Origin: Planctomycetaceae bacterium
Lineage (GTDB): Bacteria > Planctomycetota > Planctomycetia > Pirellulales > Thermoguttaceae
Direction of reading: 5' to 3'
Length of the DNA: 45,836 nt
NCBI GenBank assembly: GCA_012719125.1
Contig: JAAYAY010000144.1
Coordinates: 1 to 45,836 of the forward strand
Shown here: positions 24,947 through 33,559 of the stretch, piece by piece
Layout of the letters: every line of letters begins with the position of its first letter
Position numbering within the stretch: position 1 is the stretch's first letter
Notes under the pieces: generated by a model
What the model saw: the letters and a program-made list of their open reading frames with translations, nothing else
What the model was told of the DNA's origin: nothing
Databases searched by the model: none
Program-made: the position numbers and the translations under genes

Positions 24947-27211
24947 ATGGTCCACCTCTACTTCTATCCTGTCGGCGACGAACACTACCTGCTGGTGGCG
25001 GTGGTTGCGCTCGCGCTGTTGGGATTGCTGGCGATCGGCCCCGGCGCGTCGCGGGTGGATCGGCGGCGGCGGTGGATTCTCGCTGCGTTGCGCGGAGCAT
25101 CGATTCTGGCCGTGTTGTTTGTCATGTTGCGACCGACGCTCGTCTATACGACGAAGACGCCCCTGGCGGCTTCGGTCCTCGTGCTGCTGGACCTTACGCG
25201 AAGCATGACCGTGCCGGACGAAGTGAACGGACAGACGCGGTACGAGGCCATGCAGCAAACCTTGAACGATTCCCGCGACGCGGTGAAGAAACTGAGCGAA
25301 CGGTTCAACGTGAAGGCCTACGGTTTCGATCGTGTCGTCCGTCCCCTGGAGGTGTCGGACGGGAAAATCGCCCTGCCGGCAACTCCCGAAGGTCGCGAGA
25401 CCGCGATCGGCCAGTCGCTCGACACGGTTTTGCGCCAGGAGGCGGGCGAGCGGATCCTCGGCGTGTTCCTGCTGAGCGACGGAGCCCAGCGGGCGCTGCC
25501 GCCCAACGATCTCCTGCCGCAGCAGGCCGCCAACCAGATGCGGAGCCGGGGCGAGCCGCTCTGGACCCTGCGCGTGGGACTGTCGAAAGGCCTCGGGCAG
25601 GCTCGCGACCTGGCGGTCAAGCAGCTCATGGCCAACGACCAGGTGTTCGTGAACAACGAGATGACGATCCGCGGCCGAGTCCGAATCGACGGTTTCGCCA
25701 ACAAACCGGTTTCCGTGCGGTTGCTGTTCGAAACATCCCCCGACAAGCTCGTGCCCGTGGCCATCCAGGAAATCACGGCCAAACAGGACAGTGAGGAAGT
25801 ACCCTTCGAATTCCAGTACGCTCCGGATCAGCCGGGCGAGCACAAGTTGACCGTGGAGGTGATGGAGCAGCCGGGCGAGTTGGTTGCGACGAACAATCGC
25901 GTCAGCACGTTTGTCAACGTTCTCAAGGGCGGGTTGCGAGTTCTGTACCTGGATTGTTTTCCGCCCCGCGTGGAGCAGAACTTCCTGCGACGCGCCCTGG
26001 ATGCGTCGCCCGATATCCACGTCGATTCGTTTCTTATCAATCCGCAACACAAGGCGGAAACGCGGCCGTCCGACTTGGCCGAGCGGCTCAAGCCGGGCCA
26101 ATACGAGGTCTACATTCTGGGCGACCTGGACAGCACGGCCTTCGAGCCGGACGAGTTGAAGGACCTGTCTACCGCCGTATCGCGTGGTGCGGGACTGATC
26201 ATGCTGGGAGGTTTCCACAGTTTCAGCCCCGGAGGTTACGCCGAGACGCCGTTGGCCGAGGTTCTCCCCGTCGCCACCAATCGTCTCCAGCGCCAGCCGT
26301 TCGACTCTCCGCCGCGGACCGACGCGCACATTGGCGGCCCGGTGAGAATGGTGCCCACGAAAATCAGCCAGGGCCATTTCACGGTGCTTCTGAGCCGCGA
26401 TCTGGAGAAGAATCGGGCCCTGTGGGCCGCCCTGCCCCCCTTGGAGGGCGCCAACAAATTCGGCGAACTGAAGGGGCTGGCATCCGTGCTGGCCGAGAGT
26501 GAGAAGAAGGAGCCGCTCCTGGTCGCCCATCCCTATGATCGCGGGCGAGTGATGGCCTTTGCCGGCGACTCGACCTGGCGATGGCAGATGCAAGGACACG
26601 CGACGGAGTACAAGCGGTTCTGGCGACAGGTCGTCCTCTGGTTGGCTCGCAAGGACCAGTCCCAGGAGGGAAACGTCTGGATCGAGCTCCCGGAGCGGCA
26701 GTTCCAGCGAGGTCGCCGGGTCGAATTCAGCGTGGGGGTCATGGCTCCCACCGGCGAACTCGTCAACGACGGAACCGGCGAAGCGATCCTTATCCTGCCC
26801 GACGGCTCCCAAGAGAAGGTCGAACTGGCCCAGATCCGGGGCCAGTTAGGGGGCTCCATCCGAGAAACCTCCCAGACCGGCGACTATACCCTCGAAACAA
26901 CGGTCAGCCAGGCGGGGGCCGTGCTGGGAACCGCACGAGCCCGATTCGTGGTCATTGAACAGGACCTGGAGCTGGACAACGCGTCGGCAGATGCGGGGGT
27001 GATGGAGTCCCTGGCGGCCATGACGGGCGGCAAATCGCTGGCTCCCGAGGAGCTGCCCCAGGCGTTGGAGCAACTGGGAGTGCAGGGAGAATCCCTGGTC
27101 GAGACCAGCGAAGTCAAGCAGAACCTCTGGGACACCTGGCCGCTGCTGCTCACGCTGGTTGGCCTATTGGGACTGGAATGGTATCTTCGCAAGAGGTGGG
27201 GGCTGGTCTGA
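24947..27211 (+). CDS. Membrane protein with vWA and glutamine-amidotransferase-like domains
   Basis: A 754-residue protein. Two N-terminal helices (~14-32 and ~45-64) lead to a vWA domain with a near-complete metal site, LLDLTRSMTVPDE (~82-94), and a later SDGAQRA loop. After two Ig-like beta regions (~220-325), a class I glutamine-amidotransferase-like domain spans ~330-560. It opens LRVLYLDCFPPRVEQNFL and contains LGGFHSFSPGGYAETPLAEV. A C-terminal helix (~732-748) precedes a basic tail. The catalytic Cys of true amidotransferases is not obvious, so it is probably a binding module. It matches the last member of planctomycete MoxR/DUF58/BatA clusters. The vWA is predicted periplasmic, anchored at both ends. 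Confidence 0.85.
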   Translation: MVHLYFYPVGDEHYLLVAVVALALLGLLAIGPGASRVDRRRRWILAALRGASILAVLFVMLRPTLVYTTKTPLAASVLVLLDLTRSMTVPDEVNGQTRYEAMQQTLNDSRDAVKKLSERFNVKAYGFDRVVRPLEVSDGKIALPATPEGRETAIGQSLDTVLRQEAGERILGVFLLSDGAQRALPPNDLLPQQAANQMRSRGEPLWTLRVGLSKGLGQARDLAVKQLMANDQVFVNNEMTIRGRVRIDGFANKPVSVRLLFETSPDKLVPVAIQEITAKQDSEEVPFEFQYAPDQPGEHKLTVEVMEQPGELVATNNRVSTFVNVLKGGLRVLYLDCFPPRVEQNFLRRALDASPDIHVDSFLINPQHKAETRPSDLAERLKPGQYEVYILGDLDSTAFEPDELKDLSTAVSRGAGLIMLGGFHSFSPGGYAETPLAEVLPVATNRLQRQPFDSPPRTDAHIGGPVRMVPTKISQGHFTVLLSRDLEKNRALWAALPPLEGANKFGELKGLASVLAESEKKEPLLVAHPYDRGRVMAFAGDSTWRWQMQGHATEYKRFWRQVVLWLARKDQSQEGNVWIELPERQFQRGRRVEFSVGVMAPTGELVNDGTGEAILILPDGSQEKVELAQIRGQLGGSIRETSQTGDYTLETTVSQAGAVLGTARARFVVIEQDLELDNASADAGVMESLAAMTGGKSLAPEELPQALEQLGVQGESLVETSEVKQNLWDTWPLLLTLVGLLGLEWYLRKRWGLV

Positions 27212-27867
27212 AGGCCTGGCGTCATTCCCGCAGACTCGGTACGGCTACGAATATTGCTCATCTACTGATATGGCACCCTCAAGACGGGTTGAGCCATCCG
27301 GACTTCCCCCCGGTTTGGGCTGTCCGCATATTCGTTTGCGGAAAGAATGCTGCGGAGAGACCCGCCAAGAACCCGACGCGATAGGAGCAGGTTGCTCGTG
27401 GCGCTCCCGGTCTACAGTTAAGATGCGCCGATTTTTCCGGTTACGGCAGCCTGCTGAAAAGAAATGGGGATTGTGCTGATTGCGGGACCCGGGGAATCAC
27501 TTCCCGTATGGATCACGCACACTAAGTCTAACCTACCCTTGAGCATAGGTGTCCCGGACGGCCGACACCAGACAAGCAATATAATGAGGAAAGGTAAACA
27601 AATCTCCTCTACGGAACGTCCAAGATGAAAGATCCTGGGACCGCGCGAGGAGTTTTGTGTGTTTCCAGCCATTCCATGGCTCCAACCTATGCACGCTCGA
27701 CCGGTATGGTGCCGTAATGAATAACATAGGGCGCGTCCCTGGTCCGATCGAATGCCTGGAGCGGGTCAAGCCCGCAACCCAACCTTCACGAGAACATGCG
27801 CGAACCATGCGCACGAATCCCAAATTAGGACTCTAAAACGGGGAGCAGCCCCGCGAGATCGTGTCTC
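27212..27867. other. 656-bp intergenic region, no gene recognised
   Basis: This is the longest gap within the central part of the window. No protein or tRNA is seen, and short frames on both strands look random. Its composition is more AT-rich than the flanking genes. A perfect TATAAT is present at 27580-27585 without a convincing -35, and a short GGGG-AGCAG-CCCC hairpin sits just before the GAF-HlyD start. It probably holds the promoter and a long leader for the three-gene HlyD/M50 operon, or an unrecognised small RNA. Confidence 0.45.
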
Positions 27868-29946
27868 ATGAGCGAACAAACCCTTGACCCGCAACTGATC
27901 GAGCAGACCAAGCAGCAGATCCGCTCATTGGTCAATGAAATCGCCCAGTTGTCGAAGTCGGAACTGGCCCCCGAGGAGTTCTACGGAGAGTTCCTGCCTC
28001 GCGTGGTCTCGGCCTTGGCCGCCATCGGCGGGGCGATCTGGACGATTGAAGAACAAGGTCGCCTGACGCTCCAGTATCAGATCAATCTCCAGCAAACCAA
28101 ACTGCGCGAGAGCGAATCGGCCCTGATGCAGCACGGGCGGCTTCTCCACAAGACGATCGCCTCCGGCGAGACCATCCTGGTGCCCCCTCACTCGGGGTCG
28201 GGCGACGAGGACGAGGCCGCCAATCCGACCGACTTCCTGCTGGTTCTCGGCCCGCTCAAGACCGAGCTGGAGACGATCGGCATCGTCGAAGTGTTCCAGC
28301 GCCCCGACTCCGGCCCCAACACGCAGAAAGGCTATCTGCGATTCCTCAAGCAGATGACCGAATTGGCCGGCGATTTCTTCAAGAGCCGCCAACTGCGCCA
28401 CTTCGGCGATCGCCAGGTCCTGTGGAGCCAGCTCGAGGAGTTCACGCGGGTGATCCATACCAGCCTGGATCCGCGGGATACCGCCTACATGATCGCCAAC
28501 GAGGGCCGCCGGCTGATCGAGTGCGACCGCGTGAGCGTGGCGATCCGCAAGGGCAGCAAGTGCAAGATCGAAGCGGTCAGCGGGCAAGACCTGTTCGACA
28601 AGCGATCCAACACGGTTCGGCTGCTCAACGACCTGGCCACGGCGGTGGTCGCCAGCGAGGAACCGATGTGGTACTCGGGCGACACGAGCAATATGGCGCC
28701 CCAAGTGGAAGATGCGGTGCAGGAGTACGTCGACGATTCGCACTCGAAAACGGTGGCGGTCCTTCCCCTGTTTCCGCCGGGCAATGAGGAAGAGGAAGAC
28801 GATCCCGACAAGCGCGAAGACTCACCGCCGCCGATCGGGGCCCTGATCGTCGAGCAGATCGAAGACGCCCGGATTCCCCAGAAGATGATCCAGCGGGTGG
28901 AGGTCGTGGCCAAGCACAGTGCCACGGCGCTCCATAATTCACTGGAACACAACAACCTGTTCCTCATGCCCGTCTGGCGCGCCATCGGCAAGGCGAGGTG
29001 GGTCCTGCGGGCCCGCACGCTGCCCAAGACGATCGCGATTGCCGTCACGGTTCTGACGGCCCTGGTGGCCCTTTGCGTGGTTCCCTATCGCTTCAAGGCC
29101 CACTGCCCGGGCAATCTGCAGCCGGTTGAGCGGCGCAAGGTGTTCGCGGGGATCGACGGCACCGTGAAAGAGATCGGTGTGGAGCACGGGTCTCACGTGG
29201 TCGCACCTAAGCCCGAGGAGGGGATCGAGGGAACCGTGCTCGTGACCCTGGAGAACACCGACCTGAACATCAAGATTGAGGACAATCTGGGCAAGCTGGC
29301 CCAGACGACGGAGCGGCTCAACGTCGTGACCCAGGAGCTCTACCGGAATTCGAGAATGACGAGCGAGGACCGGCGACAACTGGAAGGGCAGCGCGACGAA
29401 TTGAGGGAGGCCTTGCAGAATCTTCAGTTGCAGAAGGCACTGTACGAGAAGCAGAAGCAGGAACTCAACGTTCGAAGCCCAATCGACGGCGAAGTGATCA
29501 CCTGGGAATTGGAGAGCCGCCTGCCGCGCAACCGGCCGGTCCAGCGAGGGGCCCAACTCATGGAGGTTGCCAACCCGGAGGGCGCCTGGCAACTCGAGTT
29601 GCGAATGCCGGAAAAACGGATGGGGCACATCGATCGCTATCTCCGCAAGCTCCGGGAAGACGATCCCAATGCCAACCTGGAGGTCGAATTCGTGTTGGCC
29701 AACGACCCCAACACAACCTTCCACGGACGGGTGACCGAGATCAATGAACGTGCGGAAGTCCGCGACGAAGAGGGCGTGACCGTGTTCATCAAGGCCAGCT
29801 TCGACGACCAGCAGAAACTGCCCGAACACCTGCGTCCGGGTGCGGAAGTGAGCGCCAAGATCAAGTGCGGGTACATGCCCGTGGGCTACGTCTTCTTGTG
29901 CGACGCGATCGCCTACGTCCAGCAAAGAATTCTGTTCCGTTTCTGA
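27868..29946 (+). CDS. GAF-GAF-transmembrane-HlyD fusion protein
   Basis: A 692-residue protein. Two GAF-like modules lie in the N-terminal, presumably cytoplasmic, part (~residues 45-170 and ~190-350). The second contains AYMIANEGRRLIECDRVSVA and later ALIVEQIEDA, with an acidic insert between strands. A membrane helix follows at ~387-409 (TIAIAVTVLTALVALCVVPY). Then comes a periplasmic HlyD/biotinyl-lipoyl-like adaptor: VFAGIDGTVKEIGVEHGSHV (~425), a helical hairpin ~470-535, and the second lipoyl half LNVRSPIDGEVITWELESR. This would couple a cytosolic small-molecule or signal sensor to an envelope adaptor. It heads a same-strand run with a second adaptor and an M50/HlyD protein. The sensor ligand is unknown. 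Confidence 0.85.
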   Translation: MSEQTLDPQLIEQTKQQIRSLVNEIAQLSKSELAPEEFYGEFLPRVVSALAAIGGAIWTIEEQGRLTLQYQINLQQTKLRESESALMQHGRLLHKTIASGETILVPPHSGSGDEDEAANPTDFLLVLGPLKTELETIGIVEVFQRPDSGPNTQKGYLRFLKQMTELAGDFFKSRQLRHFGDRQVLWSQLEEFTRVIHTSLDPRDTAYMIANEGRRLIECDRVSVAIRKGSKCKIEAVSGQDLFDKRSNTVRLLNDLATAVVASEEPMWYSGDTSNMAPQVEDAVQEYVDDSHSKTVAVLPLFPPGNEEEEDDPDKREDSPPPIGALIVEQIEDARIPQKMIQRVEVVAKHSATALHNSLEHNNLFLMPVWRAIGKARWVLRARTLPKTIAIAVTVLTALVALCVVPYRFKAHCPGNLQPVERRKVFAGIDGTVKEIGVEHGSHVVAPKPEEGIEGTVLVTLENTDLNIKIEDNLGKLAQTTERLNVVTQELYRNSRMTSEDRRQLEGQRDELREALQNLQLQKALYEKQKQELNVRSPIDGEVITWELESRLPRNRPVQRGAQLMEVANPEGAWQLELRMPEKRMGHIDRYLRKLREDDPNANLEVEFVLANDPNTTFHGRVTEINERAEVRDEEGVTVFIKASFDDQQKLPEHLRPGAEVSAKIKCGYMPVGYVFLCDAIAYVQQRILFRF

Positions 29947-29998
29947 CCCGGCGGGTGGTTCGCTCGGAAACGGTTGCTGAGGAAGAAGGAATACTGAT

Positions 29999-30919
29999 AT
30001 GCAAGTCTCGACCATGCTCTTGACCGCGGCCCTGACCGTGTTTGGAACCCAGAACATGAATGCGGCGACCGACGGTGCTCCCGCCGGTCTGCCGTGCACG
30101 GTCGTGTCGATCTACAGCACGGACGTGCCCGCTGATCTGCCGGCCCAGCAGGGCGGGGTGCTGCGGACGATCAACGTCAAAGCCGGCGATCAGGTGAAGA
30201 AAGGCGACGTCATCGCCACCGTCGACGACGAGTTGGAGAAGCTCACCCTGGACGCCTCCGAGCAGCGGTTGGCAATGGCCCGCGCGGAAGCCGACAACGA
30301 CGTGAACGTGAGATACGCCAAGGCGGCGGCGGCGGTCTACAAGGCCAAGTACGAGGCGGTCATGGAGGCCACCAACAAAGTGACCGACGCCTATTCGAAA
30401 TCGGACGTCGCCACCTATTTGCTCCAGTGGCAACAGTATTACCTGCAGACCGAGCAGGCCATCCACGAACAGAACCTGGCGGCGATGTCCGTTCGCGTTC
30501 GCGAGGCCGAGAACGAACTGGCCAAACATGAAGTCGCTCGCCGACAGATCAAGGCCCCGGTCGAAGGTGTGATCGAGATAGTCAAGGTCTTCGAAGGGGT
30601 TTGGGTTCGCGCCGGCGATCCTATCGTTCAGTTGGTTCAGATGGACAAGCTCAAGATTAAGAGCCATTTCACCTACGGCCCGCTCACGCCCGCCGACGTC
30701 CGCGGCAAGGCGGTCCTCGTCACCGTTCCTTTGGCCCGCGGCCGGGTGGAACAGTTCCAGGGGGTCGTCGATTCGGTCAGTTCGGATTTCGGCACCAGCG
30801 GCGAGATTCACATCATCGTCGAAGTCGTCAACCGGCGGGACGAAACCACCAAGGATTGGCTGCTCATGCCCGGCATGTCGGGCACCATGCAGATTCAGGG
30901 CATCCACATGACCCAGTGA
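29999..30919 (+). CDS. Periplasmic adaptor (HlyD/RND membrane-fusion-like) protein
   Basis: A 306-residue protein with a probable signal peptide (MQVSTMLLTAALTVFG, cleavage near MNA-ATDG). It is a compact membrane-fusion protein: lipoyl half one GGVLRTINVKAGDQVKKGDV (~53-72), a helical hairpin ~85-190 rich in Ala/Glu, lipoyl half two RRQIKAPVEGVIEIVKVFEG (~181-200), and a beta-barrel ~205-300. It starts 53 bp after the GAF-HlyD gene and ends 56 bp before the M50/HlyD gene, so all three are probably one transcript. Such adaptors normally bridge an inner-membrane pump and an outer-membrane channel, but neither is encoded nearby. Confidence 0.87.
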   Translation: MQVSTMLLTAALTVFGTQNMNAATDGAPAGLPCTVVSIYSTDVPADLPAQQGGVLRTINVKAGDQVKKGDVIATVDDELEKLTLDASEQRLAMARAEADNDVNVRYAKAAAAVYKAKYEAVMEATNKVTDAYSKSDVATYLLQWQQYYLQTEQAIHEQNLAAMSVRVREAENELAKHEVARRQIKAPVEGVIEIVKVFEGVWVRAGDPIVQLVQMDKLKIKSHFTYGPLTPADVRGKAVLVTVPLARGRVEQFQGVVDSVSSDFGTSGEIHIIVEVVNRRDETTKDWLLMPGMSGTMQIQGIHMTQ

Positions 30920-30974
30920 GCCTCCATGCCGTTTTCGTCGTGCGTCCGATCCTGTACCGGCACCGTTGAGCCCC

Positions 30975-33455
30975 ATGGCCACACTCGCTGAAAGCCTCGT
31001 TTCCAGTTCCGCTCGAAAGTTGTCGGTCCGCGTGCGCGCGGATTTGTCGGCGAAACAACAGCGCTATCACGGCCGCAGCTACTGGGTCGTCAAGGACCCG
31101 GTGGGGCTCAATTATTTCCGTTTCCAGGACGAAGAGTACGCGATCCTGAACATGATCGACGGCACTCGCAGCCTGGACGAGATCAAGGATGAATTCGAGG
31201 CCGCCTTTCCGCCACAGAAGATCACCCTGGAAGAACTCCAGCAGTTTCTCGGCCAACTCCACCGCAGCGGCCTGATCGTGGCCAACGTGCCGGGGCAGGG
31301 CCGGCAACTGAGAAAGCGCCGCGACGAGAAACGTCGCAAAGAGCTGCTCGGCGCCTTCACCAACATCCTCTGCATCCGTTTCAAGGGAATCGATCCCGAG
31401 CGGCTCCTCAACTGGCTGTACCCCAAGCTCCGCTGGTTCTTCTCGCCGCTCATGTTCGTCTGCTGCATCGCCATGGCGATGCTGGCCCTGTCGCTGGTGC
31501 TGGTCGAGTTCGACGTCTTCCGTTCCAAGCTGCCCACCTTCCAGAACTTCTTCAGCCCGGCCAACGCCATCTTTCTGGCGATTACGCTGGCATGCACCAA
31601 GGTCCTGCACGAGTTCGGCCACGGCCTGGCCTGCAAACATTTCGGCGGCGAATGCCACGAAATGGGCGTGATGATCCTCGTGTTGACTCCCTGTCTCTAC
31701 TGCAACGTGTCCGACTCCTGGATGCTGCCGAGCAAGTGGCACCGCGCGGCGATCGGCGCGGCGGGGATTTACGTCGAAGTCGTTCTGGCGTCGATCTGCA
31801 CGTACATCTGGTGGTTCACCGACGAAGGACTCCTGCACTATCTGTGCTTGAACGTGATGTTCATCTCCTCGGTGAGCACGATCCTGTTCAACGCCAATCC
31901 CCTGCTTCGCTACGACGGCTACTACATCGTTGCCGACCTGGTGGAGATCCCCAACCTGCGTCAGAAAGCGACGTCGATCCTGAGCCGGAAGATGGGCCAG
32001 TGGTTCCTCGGCCTGGAACCGCCCGACGATCCGTTCCTTCCCGAACGCAACCAGATGTTCTTCGCCCTGTACACCGTGGCGGCCGTCATCTACCGCTGGT
32101 TTATCATGGCGTCGATTCTGTTCTTCCTCTACAAGGTCTTCGAACCCTACGGCCTGAAGATCATCGGCCAGGGCATTGCCGCCATGGCCCTGTGGGGACT
32201 GCTGTTTCAACCGATCTACAATCTGGTCAAGTTCTTCTACGTGCCAGGGAGGTTTCACAAAGTGAAGAAGCCCCGCATGTATGCCGCGATCGGCGGGATC
32301 GTGCTCGTGATCCTCGTGATCTCGTGGGTGCCGTTCCCCTATTCCGTCATGTGTACCTTCGTAGTGGAACCTCGCGATTCAGCCAAGATGTTCGTCACGG
32401 TCCCGGGACGGCTTACGGAGATCAACGTCGAACCCGGCGAGCGCGTCGATCGCGACGCTCTGCTCGTCAAGCTGGAGAGCCCCGAACTCGAGCACCAGAT
32501 CTACGAACTTTCCAACGAGGTGGCTCGCTACAAAATCCAGTTGGATACCCTGGAAGGACTCCGCTACGAGAACGACGAGGCGAAAGGAAAAATACCCCAG
32601 ATCCAGGAACTCTACCTGACGTCCAAGAAGACGCTTGAAGAACGACTTTACGACCGGAGCCGTCTGGAACTGCGGGCGCCCATGGCCGGCCTTGTCCTGC
32701 CCCCCACCTGGATTCCGCACAAGGAGGACCCCGACGGGCGCTTGCCCGCCTGGTCGGGCACGCCGCTGGAACAATCCAATCTGGGGGCGACCCTAGAACC
32801 CAACAACATCCCCGTTTGCGAAATCGGCTGGCTCGAATCGATGGAAGCCAACGTGGTTATCGATCAGTCGGTCATCGATTTCGTCTCGGCCGGCGATCGC
32901 GTCGAACTCAAGTTCGACGAAATGCCCCACGACACCTGCGAAGGCGTGCTCATCGACATCTCTCCCGAAGAGATGCACTCCGCCCCTGTGAATCTCACCG
33001 CCAAGGCCGGCGGCGACCTGGCAACCAAGCCGGATCCCTCGGGCACCGAGAAGCCCCTGTATACGTCCTACCTCGCCCAGGTCTTGCTCGGCGTGTACGG
33101 CCACGGACTCGACTATCAGGTGCTTCGCGGGAAGCTGGAAAACCCGGGCGGAGGCGAGACCTGGCGGATCAGTTATCTTCCGCCGGAGTCCGAAAAGGAC
33201 GAACACGGCGGGAGCTTCCTGCTCGATGCGTCGGCCGTCCCGTGGACCTACGGCGACGGCGACTACGTCGAGATCCGGGGACAAATCGGCGACCACAACC
33301 AGGCCTACGTCGTCCAGGAAATCCGCAAACTCCACGAAATCAACAAGATGTTGCGTCCCGGCCTGCGAGGCCTTGCCAAGATCCACGCCCGCCCGCAAAC
33401 CCTGGCCTTTCGTGCCTACCGCATCATCAAACAGACCTTCGCCTTCAAACTGTAA
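30975..33455 (+). CDS. PqqD-like / M50 site-2-type metalloprotease / HlyD fusion
   Basis: I chose the ATG at 30975 (MATLAESLVSS) over an in-frame TTG three codons earlier. The product has 826 residues. Residues ~36-105 resemble a PqqD-type peptide-binding winged helix (NYFRFQDEEYAILNMIDG, then LEELQQFLGQLHRSGLI). A polytopic M50 domain follows at ~150-450. The zinc motif HEFGH lies at ~212-216, and the distal aspartate motif NPLLRYDGYYIVADL is near 310. From ~472 there is a HlyD-like lipoyl/hairpin/barrel region (MFVTVPGRLTEINVEPGERV), with several periplasmic strands to the end. The motifs are intact, so proteolysis is plausible. M50/PqqD/HlyD combinations are seen in peptide-processing and export settings. 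No precursor peptide was found here. Confidence 0.87.
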   Translation: MATLAESLVSSSARKLSVRVRADLSAKQQRYHGRSYWVVKDPVGLNYFRFQDEEYAILNMIDGTRSLDEIKDEFEAAFPPQKITLEELQQFLGQLHRSGLIVANVPGQGRQLRKRRDEKRRKELLGAFTNILCIRFKGIDPERLLNWLYPKLRWFFSPLMFVCCIAMAMLALSLVLVEFDVFRSKLPTFQNFFSPANAIFLAITLACTKVLHEFGHGLACKHFGGECHEMGVMILVLTPCLYCNVSDSWMLPSKWHRAAIGAAGIYVEVVLASICTYIWWFTDEGLLHYLCLNVMFISSVSTILFNANPLLRYDGYYIVADLVEIPNLRQKATSILSRKMGQWFLGLEPPDDPFLPERNQMFFALYTVAAVIYRWFIMASILFFLYKVFEPYGLKIIGQGIAAMALWGLLFQPIYNLVKFFYVPGRFHKVKKPRMYAAIGGIVLVILVISWVPFPYSVMCTFVVEPRDSAKMFVTVPGRLTEINVEPGERVDRDALLVKLESPELEHQIYELSNEVARYKIQLDTLEGLRYENDEAKGKIPQIQELYLTSKKTLEERLYDRSRLELRAPMAGLVLPPTWIPHKEDPDGRLPAWSGTPLEQSNLGATLEPNNIPVCEIGWLESMEANVVIDQSVIDFVSAGDRVELKFDEMPHDTCEGVLIDISPEEMHSAPVNLTAKAGGDLATKPDPSGTEKPLYTSYLAQVLLGVYGHGLDYQVLRGKLENPGGGETWRISYLPPESEKDEHGGSFLLDASAVPWTYGDGDYVEIRGQIGDHNQAYVVQEIRKLHEINKMLRPGLRGLAKIHARPQTLAFRAYRIIKQTFAFKL

Positions 33456-33460
33456 TCCAG

Positions 33461-33555
33461 AAAAGGGGTCAGGACTCTTTGTTTACCCTACGAAAATACC
33501 ATTCAATAGGGTAAGAATGTGCGTTTGCCAAAAACAAAGAGGCCTGACCCCTTTT
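33461..33555. repeat. Nested inverted repeat between convergent genes
   Basis: Outer arms of 24 bp (33461-33484 and 33532-33555) match as reverse complements in 23 of 24 positions and begin AAAAGGGGTCAGGACTCTTT. Inner 7-bp arms TACCCTA/TAGGGTA lie at 33484-33490 and 33507-33513. The element sits exactly between the convergent M50/HlyD and LarA-like genes and ends in runs of A or T on either strand. It may serve as a two-way terminator, although its form is that of a dispersed REP/MITE-like element. Confidence 0.75.
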
Positions 33556-33559
33556 TGGC

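Noticed and set aside
27533-27823. A 96-codon minus-strand frame in the leader before the GAF-HlyD gene
   Set aside because: The composition is random-looking with no start signal or recognisable motif.
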